Shown piece after piece: positions 1 to 6,270 of a stretch of DNA of 13,507 nucleotides (position 1 is its first letter; every line of letters starts with the position of its first letter). The DNA lies in contig JBJXFI010000287.1 of the NCBI GenBank assembly GCA_046154695.1, forward strand, positions 1 to 13,507, in the 5' to 3' direction. The DNA comes from DALYLB01 sp046154695 (GTDB taxonomy: Bacteria > Acidobacteriota > Blastocatellia > RBC074). The position numbers were made by a program, and so were the translations under genes. Under the pieces are notes generated by a model, which ran no database searches, was not told where the DNA came from, and was given only the letters and a program-made list of their open reading frames with translations.

Positions 1-57
1 CGGTGAAGCGAAGCGGAACCGCCGGCTACCCTCCGGTGTTCCTTCGGAACACAAAAA
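1..57 (-). repeat. Two-hairpin palindromic element, copy 1 (cut by window edge)
   Basis: Read on the minus strand, a T5 run (57-53) is followed directly by a perfect 7-bp hairpin (52-36, arm GTGTTCC, loop GAA). Then come a 7-nt spacer, TAGCC (28-24) and the start of a second GC-rich palindrome that runs off the window edge. The same order of parts (T5, GAA-triloop hairpin, short spacer, TAGCC, second palindrome) occurs on the plus strand at 3058-3108 with different stem bases. It lies about 210 bases downstream of the stop of the 833-aa secreted protein gene. It is probably a dispersed structured repeat. Copy number elsewhere cannot be seen from this window. Confidence 0.55.
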
Positions 58-166
58 CGAGCTGATTGTCCAGTGATATCGCGAAAGTGTGTCCCAGATT
101 TAATCACACCCGCGCCGGGCAGAGGGGCAATGGCATTCAGCTAACGAGTCGCTGTGAATGGACCTC

Positions 167-222
167 ACGCGAAGACGCGAAAACGCGAAGGGAAAGGCAT
201 GCCTCCCTTCGCGTTTTCGCGT
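167..222. repeat. Long inverted repeat built on ACGCGAAG units
   Basis: Three consecutive 8-base units (ACGCGAAG, ACGCGAAA, ACGCGAAG) occupy 167-190. Bases 175-193 form a perfect 19-bp stem with 204-222 around a 10-base loop that contains a palindromic GGCATGCC. It lies about 45 bases past the stop codon of the minus-strand secreted protein gene. It could fold at the 3' end of that transcript, but no U-tract follows, so it is not a classical intrinsic terminator. The reading frame across it gives only a basic, repeat-derived peptide and is not called a gene. It looks like a dispersed miniature repeat. Confidence 0.7.
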
Positions 223-265
223 GCGTCCATCTGGGCTCATCGGGAAGATGGCCCTTTAGCACCGG

Positions 266-2767
266 TTAGCTGCCACACCTGCCGTTGAGCAGCGCCCAGA
301 TGCTCGCGAGCCTCTCGTAATCGGACGACGAGTTGCCCTTGATCGCGAGGACCGTCTGTTCGACCAGGTCGTTGAGCAGGGAATCGGGCGAAAGCACGAT
401 TCCATTGGTCAGCGTGACCGGGGCGAAATCGACCCCCGAGCAGCGAAGCATGCTCCAGTAGGTGTTGAAGACGACCGGCGATCCCTGTCCGCCCGCGCCC
501 GCGAGACTCAGTTGCGCGGTGACGTACTCCTTGCTGAGTTTCTGGGACGGAGCCGAGCCGCCCTGCAGCGCCGTTCGAATTGTGTTGAGGTTCTGCTGGA
601 TGCCGACCGGGTTGTTGGCGTTGACGCCGGGGATCAGCACGGCTCCGCCGGGCAGGTTCCGGATGAACGTGATGAAGTACTGCGTCGACCGCCAGCAGAT
701 CGTGTCGCACTTCTTGATTCCGGGCTCGCAGATTTCACCGAAGTTGTACCCATAGCCGCTCTGGTTCGAATTCAACACTATGTTTGAGAACATATCGTTG
801 GAGACGATGCCGCCGAGGGATCCGAGGGTATCCTTGCCGTCGGTTACGCCGGTGGGCTGCGTTTCGGTGATCTTGTAGGTTCCTGGCGGCAGGTTATCGA
901 AGACGTAGGCGCCGTTCGAGCCGGTCACGGCCGTCCGGTTCTCGGGTCCGGAGAGCGTGATCGTCACATTGCCGATGCCGGGCTCCCCGGCCTGCTGAAT
1001 GCCGTCGTCATTGTTGTCGCAGTAGACCGTTCCGGAGAGGCTGCCCGGAGGCTTCGGCTGCTCGCGGCAGGGGCCGCAGATGACATCGCACACCTTGCCT
1101 GTCGGAAACCAGCCCATCGTGTTGGTGGTCAGGCCCGTTCCCGTGCTCACCGCCGGGTCGTCCTGCGTCGCCATTCGCTTGACCTGCAACAGAGACATCA
1201 CCACGGAGGTCTTGCCCGCGCCGCTCGCCCGCTTGATTTCCGACACCAGTTGGAAGCATCCGTTGAGCTGGGTGGTCGGCGATTGCGAAAAGACCATCGC
1301 AAGTTCTCCGGAGCGATTTCCGGCGCTGCCCGCCGGGATATAGAAGGGAAAGAAGGCCCCCACCTGGCGCGCCTGGGAGCTCCAGAGCAGCGTGATGTCC
1401 TTATGAAGCTGGGTCAGCTCCGCGCCCCCGTTCCTGAGCGTGAACATGGCGAGGACCCGCGACCCCGTCCCGTTGGGGTTCTGCAGCGAGAAGGTCACCA
1501 TGTCCCCGTCGGTCGCCCCCATCGAGGCCAGATGGAAGACGCCATCCCAGAAGCTGTCGGCGCAGCTCTCCGCGCGCGCGGTCGCGTTCGGCGTCGAGAG
1601 CATCATGCCACTCGCTTTCGTGCCCTCCGTCAGATAAAGCGTTCCGAACGTGGCCGGGTTGACCGGAAAGATGCTCGTCCCCGCGGGAGCCGGTGATTTG
1701 ACGTTGAAGACGATCGGCGCCGGCAGCAGGAAATTGTCCACGCCATGCGGCGGGCCGTAGATTCCCGTCGTTCCCTCGACGATCGCCGCGACGTTGAAGC
1801 CCGGCTGCTGCGGGAGCGAACTGGTGATCGTCGAGCCGTCGACCAACTGGCCATACTGGATGACCGGCGTCAGGCATGCGTACGCGCCGACGACGGCCTG
1901 GCCCTGCAGGCGCGCGCCCGGCGCGATCGGGAAGGTCTGCCCGCCGATCGTGATCGACCCCGGCCCCCAGTATCCCGCCGTATAGGCTGTGATGTAGCCG
2001 CAGAGAGAGACCGGTCCGCTGTTGGCCGACCCGAAGCCGACATCGAAGATCTCACCATTGCGGTTCACGCAGAGCGTCAGGCAATAGTTCCCGCCCACGT
2101 AGAGGCCGGCCGGAAGCGCCGCCCCCCGGGCGATGGTGAAGGCGAGATTCTCGATGGACAGCGATCCCTGCGCGCCCCCGGTCGCGGGCTTGTACGCCGT
2201 GATCCTGCCGCAGATCTGAATCGTGTGGGTCGTGCTCGCCGTGACCGCGTTCGGATAGCTGATCTGCCCGGCGGCATTGGCGGCCGCATTCACGCACACA
2301 TCCGCGTCGGCCGAGAGCTGCATCGCGCCCCGCATCTCGACGCCGGGTGCGATGGGCCAGCTTTTCGAATCGAGAGTCAGCCGCCCGGCGGTCGCGTAGG
2401 TCGAGGGCCAGTAGGTTTTGACCCGCCCGCAGGCGTTGACCGAACTGTTGTCCTGCGAGCTGACGGCGCTCGGGACGATGATCTGGTCGTCGTCATTCAT
2501 CGTCGCCTTCAGCGACAGGGTGGCGCCCGCCTGGATCATCTCCTGCCCCTCGATGACCGTTCCCGGCCTGATTTCGGAGCGCATCGACCCGATGGACAAA
2601 ATGCCCGGACTGATCGGCGTCGCGGCCCGGAACTCTCCGACGCGCCCAAATGTCGTCAAGGCATGCTGCGCCGAGGCCTTCTGCGCCGGCCCCCAAAAGA
2701 TGGCCGCCGCCGCGCTCAGCGCCAATACACAAAATAGCAGGGAAGTGTGTTTCGTCCGCGTGTTCAT
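266..2767 (-). CDS. Secreted Cys-repeat protein with SdrD_B-like domain (833 aa)
   Basis: Start chosen at the ATG of 2767, because AGGAGG lies 6 bases upstream and a typical signal peptide follows (hydrophobic residues ~9-25, likely cleavage near ASA-Q34). An earlier in-frame ATG at 2869 lacks both. Domains: four repeats of ~65-70 residues (36-101, 109-175, 183-245, 253-315) of the form x-C-G-x-(V/I)...G-S-I-x-I...I-A-x-G...C-L; a central domain (~340-535) shared with the next gene; a Cys cluster C560-x3-C564-x2-C567; an SdrD_B/Cna-B-like domain (~575-679, with DNNDDG, EPGI, LPPGTY and a closing NFGE); and a C-terminal domain opening with CDTICWRS (687-694). No LPXTG, PEP-CTERM or C-terminal membrane anchor is seen. 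It is a paralogue of the 749-aa protein upstream. Repeat 1 lacks both cysteines. An extracellular structural or binding role is inferred; the actual function is unknown. Confidence 0.85.
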   Translation of the reverse strand: MNTRTKHTSLLFCVLALSAAAAIFWGPAQKASAQHALTTFGRVGEFRAATPISPGILSIGSMRSEIRPGTVIEGQEMIQAGATLSLKATMNDDDQIIVPSAVSSQDNSSVNACGRVKTYWPSTYATAGRLTLDSKSWPIAPGVEMRGAMQLSADADVCVNAAANAAGQISYPNAVTASTTHTIQICGRITAYKPATGGAQGSLSIENLAFTIARGAALPAGLYVGGNYCLTLCVNRNGEIFDVGFGSANSGPVSLCGYITAYTAGYWGPGSITIGGQTFPIAPGARLQGQAVVGAYACLTPVIQYGQLVDGSTITSSLPQQPGFNVAAIVEGTTGIYGPPHGVDNFLLPAPIVFNVKSPAPAGTSIFPVNPATFGTLYLTEGTKASGMMLSTPNATARAESCADSFWDGVFHLASMGATDGDMVTFSLQNPNGTGSRVLAMFTLRNGGAELTQLHKDITLLWSSQARQVGAFFPFYIPAGSAGNRSGELAMVFSQSPTTQLNGCFQLVSEIKRASGAGKTSVVMSLLQVKRMATQDDPAVSTGTGLTTNTMGWFPTGKVCDVICGPCREQPKPPGSLSGTVYCDNNDDGIQQAGEPGIGNVTITLSGPENRTAVTGSNGAYVFDNLPPGTYKITETQPTGVTDGKDTLGSLGGIVSNDMFSNIVLNSNQSGYGYNFGEICEPGIKKCDTICWRSTQYFITFIRNLPGGAVLIPGVNANNPVGIQQNLNTIRTALQGGSAPSQKLSKEYVTAQLSLAGAGGQGSPVVFNTYWSMLRCSGVDFAPVTLTNGIVLSPDSLLNDLVEQTVLAIKGNSSSDYERLASIWALLNGRCGS

Positions 2768-2773
2768 GGAATT

Positions 2774-2779
2774 CCTCCT
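2774..2779 (-). promoter_or_regulatory. Ribosome binding site setting the start of the 833-aa protein
   Basis: AGGAGG on the minus strand lies 6 bases before the ATG at 2767. It decides in favour of this start over the in-frame ATG 34 codons further upstream, which would also bury the signal peptide. Confidence 0.8.
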
Positions 2780-3028
2780 CAATTCGCTAGTGGGAGATGT
2801 TCTGACTATGTTTGGGGCTGCGTTTGAAACGAGACGACCGCAACGGTGCGCGCGCTGATCAGGCTGCAATCGGCTGAAATCCCGGGGATCGACTGCGCTT
2901 TCGTCGACCCCCGGCTTCTCACTTGGCTTTAACGGTGAAAGAACGGCAGCGCGCCTCTCCTAACACCGCTGCCCCTTCTCCCGAAAGAGAGAGAACAGAT
3001 ACGGTCCTGGAGCTTACGCCTTGTCATT

Positions 3029-3062
3029 ACCCAAACTTTTGGAGTTTGGGTTTTTTGTTTTT
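3029..3062 (+). terminator. Intrinsic-terminator-like hairpin, plus orientation
   Basis: A 9-bp stem (3029-3037 with 3043-3051, ACCCAAACT/AGTTTGGGT) with a 5-base loop is followed by a T-rich run (T6 G T5). In form it is a strong intrinsic terminator for plus-strand transcription. Both flanking genes are on the minus strand and no plus-strand gene ends here. It may stop antisense transcription, or it may be part of the adjoining palindromic element. Confidence 0.55.
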
Positions 3063-3108
3063 CGCCCTGAAAGGGCGATGGATATTAGCCGGGGATGAAA
3101 TCCCCGGG
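3058..3108 (+). repeat. Two-hairpin palindromic element, copy 2
   Basis: T5 (3058-3062) is followed directly by hairpin CGCCCT-GAA-AGGGCG (3063-3077). Then come an 8-base spacer, TAGCC (3086-3090) and a second hairpin CCGGGGAT-GAA-ATCCCCGG (3089-3107). The architecture matches the element at 1-57, in opposite orientation and with different but still paired stem bases. Its end lies about 12 bases past the stop codon of the 749-aa secreted protein gene (stop 3120-3122). Confidence 0.6.
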
Positions 3109-3119
3109 CAGGCTCCGGT

Positions 3120-5369
3120 TTAGCACCGCGTATTGAGCAGCTGCATAATCGTGGCGAGGCGGCCCATATCGGCCGTGCGGTTCTCGCGGATCGCCTGTTG
3201 CGTCTGCATGAAAAGGGTATCGATCAACGAGTCGGGCGTCAACGTCACGCCATTGCTCAGCGTCACGGGCTGGAAGGTGATTCCCGAGCACCGCAGCGGA
3301 CTCCAATAGGTATTGAAGGCCACCGGGGAGCCGAGTCCGCCGGCAAATGCCAGACTGAGCTGCATCGCGACGAATTCCCGATTGATGTCCGCCATTCCCG
3401 AGCCCTGGCCCTGCAGGGCGATTCGGATCTGATTCTTGCTTCGCTGGATGCTGACCGGGTTATTGAAATTCAGACCGGAGATCAGGATCGAACCGTTCGG
3501 CAGGTAGTTCAGCCGAAGCAGATAGAACGACGGCGATCGGAAGCAGATCGTATCACACTTGATCGGCATTGGCGCCGGTGTGGGTGTGGGCGTGGGAGAA
3601 GGCGTCGGCGTCGGCGAGGGCGTCGGCGTGGGAGAAGGCGTCGGCGTCGGCGAGGGCGTCGGCGTCACCACCGGCGTCGGCGACGGGGTTGGCGTCGGCT
3701 GCAGAGAGCAACCCTCGCAGACCGTGCCGCAGATCAATCCCGTCGGATAGGTGCCCATGCCGCCGTTGTAAATTCCATTGCCTTCCGCTTCATTGCCCAT
3801 CCGCTTGACGACCGCGTATTGCGGCGCGAAGGAGGTCATTCCGATGCCGCCGACCCGTTTGATATCCACGCCGAGCTGGAAACAGCCGTTAAGGGGCGAG
3901 GTTGGATTCTCCGACCAGACGAGGGTCAATTGCGGCGTGCTCACACCGCCCGCTCCCGCCGGCACCATCAGGGGAACGAACGATCCCCCGCCGAACGGCC
4001 CGTTGCCGTTCATCAGGAAGGTGATGTCGGAGTGCAGCTGGTTGAGGACGACGCCTCCGTTCTGCACCGTGAACATCGCCAGCACCTGCACCTTCGATCC
4101 GTTGGGGTTCTGCACGAAGAGGGTGACCATATCGCCCTCGGTCTGTCCCTTGGTTCCGATTTCAAAAACCATGTCCCAGAAGCTGTCCGTGCAGGAGAGC
4201 GCCCGGATCGTCGTGTTCGACGCCATCGCGGTGATTCCCTGCGGCGCCGTTCCCGAAATCGCCGGGAAGCGGCCAAAGCTGGCCGGATTGATATTGAAGA
4301 TCGCCGAATTCGGGAAGGAAGAGGAGGCCGTGAAGATCAGCGGCTTGGGCAGCAGGAACGTGTCGTCCTCGCCGTTGATCTGCCCGTGGGTGATCACCGG
4401 CGCCGAGAACTGCAGGCAGATGCCGTCGCCGCTGCTGACCACCGTGCCAGAAGAGATGCGGCCGTTGACGATGACGCACGGCGAGAGGCAGACGTTGGAT
4501 CCGATGGTGATCGTTCCCTGGCCTGTCATCACCGTGCCGGCGGCGATCGGAAGCGTGATTCCGCCGATCGTGATCGATCCCTCAACCCCGCCCAGCGCGT
4601 TCGTGAAGGCCGTCACCGTCCCGCAGACCTTCAACCCGCTCCCCGTATTGCTCGCGAGCGAAGTCGGCGCGATCAACTGCCCCTGCGCCCCCATCGTGCC
4701 GAGCAGACAGGTGTTGCCCCCCACGCTTACCGCTCCCGGATTGACCCCGGGAGCCAGCGTGAAACTCAGCCCCCCCACCGAGATAAATCCCGTGGAGGCA
4801 CTCGTCGCCGCCGTATACGCCGTCACCGCGCCGCAGGTCGCGATCGGATAGCTCTGATCCACGATCATCGCACTCGGCCGGATGAGCTGCCCCGAGCCGT
4901 TCACCGCCGCCGTCAGGCAGACCGATGAGCCCGCCAACGCCATGATGTCCCCACTCAAAGGAGTATTGGGCGCGATCACGAAATCCGAAGCCCCAATCGA
5001 GATCACGCCCGGCTTGTCGATTTGTGATGCCTTGTAGCTGTTGAGCGCGCCGCACACCGATACCGTCGCCCCCCCGACCCTTGTCGGCGGAACGATCTGA
5101 TTCGAGCTGTTCAAGGTGAGGTCCAGGCAGATCGTCGGGCCAACCGCGATGATCGGCTGCCCACCGATGGTCGTCCCCGAAGCAATTGTATAGACCGTGT
5201 CGTCGATCCTGATCGAACCCGCCGTCGTCGCCGTCGCGGGCGTGAACCCTCTGACCTGTCCGCATACCGCGACGGTCGTGGTGGCTGAAACATACGAAGG
5301 AGTCCATTTGGCGGCAACCGCCGCCAGAAGCGCAAATAATAAAGTAAGTAGTGTAGTTTTCATTCTCAT
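3120..5369 (-). CDS. Secreted Cys-repeat protein with Pro/Thr/Ser linker (749 aa)
   Basis: The ATG at 5369 follows AGGAGAT by about 6 bases and begins a signal peptide (hydrophobic ~6-20). Four repeats of ~70 residues (33-98, 103-168, 176-238, 246-308) each carry one cysteine pair: C36/C81, C106/C151, C179/C221, C249/C294. The central domain (~335-530) contains the CTDSFWDMVF, QNPNGS and LNGCFQL motifs, matched closely in the 833-aa paralogue. Then come C547-x3-C551-x2-C554, a PTPSPT-rich linker (558-602) and a C-terminal domain (605-749) beginning CDTICFRS and ending in a terminal Cys. The linker replaces the SdrD_B domain of the paralogue. No sorting signal or anchor is visible. The gene ends 352 bases before the paralogue's start. 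The product is probably exported and disulfide-rich. No named family is recognised with certainty, although the repeats resemble DUF5666-like beta modules. Function is unknown. Confidence 0.85.
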   Translation of the reverse strand: MRMKTTLLTLLFALLAAVAAKWTPSYVSATTTVAVCGQVRGFTPATATTAGSIRIDDTVYTIASGTTIGGQPIIAVGPTICLDLTLNSSNQIVPPTRVGGATVSVCGALNSYKASQIDKPGVISIGASDFVIAPNTPLSGDIMALAGSSVCLTAAVNGSGQLIRPSAMIVDQSYPIATCGAVTAYTAATSASTGFISVGGLSFTLAPGVNPGAVSVGGNTCLLGTMGAQGQLIAPTSLASNTGSGLKVCGTVTAFTNALGGVEGSITIGGITLPIAAGTVMTGQGTITIGSNVCLSPCVIVNGRISSGTVVSSGDGICLQFSAPVITHGQINGEDDTFLLPKPLIFTASSSFPNSAIFNINPASFGRFPAISGTAPQGITAMASNTTIRALSCTDSFWDMVFEIGTKGQTEGDMVTLFVQNPNGSKVQVLAMFTVQNGGVVLNQLHSDITFLMNGNGPFGGGSFVPLMVPAGAGGVSTPQLTLVWSENPTSPLNGCFQLGVDIKRVGGIGMTSFAPQYAVVKRMGNEAEGNGIYNGGMGTYPTGLICGTVCEGCSLQPTPTPSPTPVVTPTPSPTPTPSPTPTPSPTPTPSPTPTPTPAPMPIKCDTICFRSPSFYLLRLNYLPNGSILISGLNFNNPVSIQRSKNQIRIALQGQGSGMADINREFVAMQLSLAFAGGLGSPVAFNTYWSPLRCSGITFQPVTLSNGVTLTPDSLIDTLFMQTQQAIRENRTADMGRLATIMQLLNTRC
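3589..3660. repeat. Perfect 36-bp tandem duplication in the PT linker
   Basis: Bases 3589-3624 and 3625-3660 are identical 36-bp units inside the 749-aa gene. They encode 12-residue Pro/Thr/Ser blocks in frame. Flanking DNA carries shorter degenerate copies of the same GGCGTC hexamer. Identity at every base, including wobble positions, suggests recent slippage or recombination and therefore a length-variable linker. Confidence 0.85.
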
Positions 5370-6270
5370 CGAACTATCTCCTGGAATCTGTATCCGTTAG
5401 CCGTTCCTGATTCCGCTTGATTTTGTGACTTTTATTCCAGGGCCATCGCCGCTCATGCATTCATGAAGGGAGCGATCTTCCCGGATCGGGTTCCAAACAG
5501 GCCGATGACGAAGGGAGGATCGACCATTCTCCGAGGCATCCGCACCGAATTCCGATGGGGAAATCGAAAAAATGCCTCCACCCCGATGGAAAACCCATCA
5601 GGGAGCAGCCGTGTGGAGATTGTCGATCACGCTCCGTGACCGCCCAGTGACGAAATGATTGTGCGAATTCGCTAGAGAGTACGTTTAATAGAGAATTGCG
5701 CGACTCAGACGCGATTCCGCCGATCGAGGTTGGCTGGAAAAAATTTTGCCGCAATCTCGCGTTTTTCGAGATCGATGCCATGCGGCTCAATGCCAAGGGG
5801 CACGGATATTGCTGTTGGAGTCGTGCGGCGTACGGGAAGTGCCGGTGGGAGTCCACGCCACTGAATTGTGACGAGGGCACACGGGACGAGGGGCCTCAGG
5901 GAAACAGCACCTGCCGGCCGGATCGGTCCTTTCGCCGCCGCGTCGTCGATCTCAATTTCGATCCCCTTCCGATGGTCGATTTTCAGATCGCTTCTTTAAC
6001 AAACAGCAGCGCCGAAGCCCAATCCAAGACCGGATCTTCAATGTGTTCCTATCGGGTTTTGCGTTCGTGTGAGGAACCCATCCGGCGGGCAGTGTACGCA
6101 TTTTTCCGATCCCCGTCCACCAATTTCCCGACTCCTCCGTCGAATTTAATCTTTGTCCGTCATAGGGTTGGCGTCAGCTAACACAAAATCGCCAGGCCGC
6201 GAATGAGAACTCCAATCGGTCTCCTTTTACTTTGATTGCGGCTCTCGGGATATGCCAAAATCCGCGCCCA
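5370..6270. other. Long stretch without a convincing gene
   Basis: About 900 bases separate the divergent secreted-protein and membrane-protein genes. To the eye it is less GC-rich than its neighbours. The only open frames of any length start at GTG (5880, minus) or TTG (5696, plus). They have no ribosome site, no recognisable motif, many rare-looking codons and no hydrophobic or domain pattern. It must hold the promoter of the 749-aa gene (an A/T-rich patch lies at 5420-5440) and that of the membrane operon. No tRNA, rRNA or CRISPR structure was recognised. It could be a decayed gene, a long leader or an unrecognised RNA. Confidence 0.5.

Noticed and set aside
66..269. Open frame of 67 codons on the plus strand
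   Set aside because: It runs through the ACGCGAAG inverted repeat and encodes only repeat-derived basic residues; no ribosome site.
250..275. CGGTGCTAAA shared by the 3' ends of both secreted genes
   Set aside because: In one gene it encodes Arg-Cys-stop, in the other it lies after the stop in no matching frame; ten bases are too few to claim a relic of duplication.
1745..2737. Long open frame antisense to the 833-aa gene
   Set aside because: Arg/Asp-rich shadow frame typical of GC-rich DNA; the opposite strand has a signal peptide, repeats and a paralogue.
3570..3700. Possible CRISPR or minisatellite array
   Set aside because: Units are contiguous without spacers and keep the reading frame of a Pro/Thr/Ser linker.
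3198..4928. 576-codon open frame antisense to the 749-aa gene
   Set aside because: Extremely Arg-rich composition and a poly-Arg/Gly stretch opposite the PT linker mark it as a shadow.
5461..5880. Minus-strand open frame of 139 codons in the gap
   Set aside because: GTG start without ribosome site, no domain or hydrophobic pattern, codon use unlike the neighbouring genes.
5696..6181. Plus-strand open frame of 161 codons in the gap
   Set aside because: TTG start without ribosome site, low-complexity composition, no recognisable motif.
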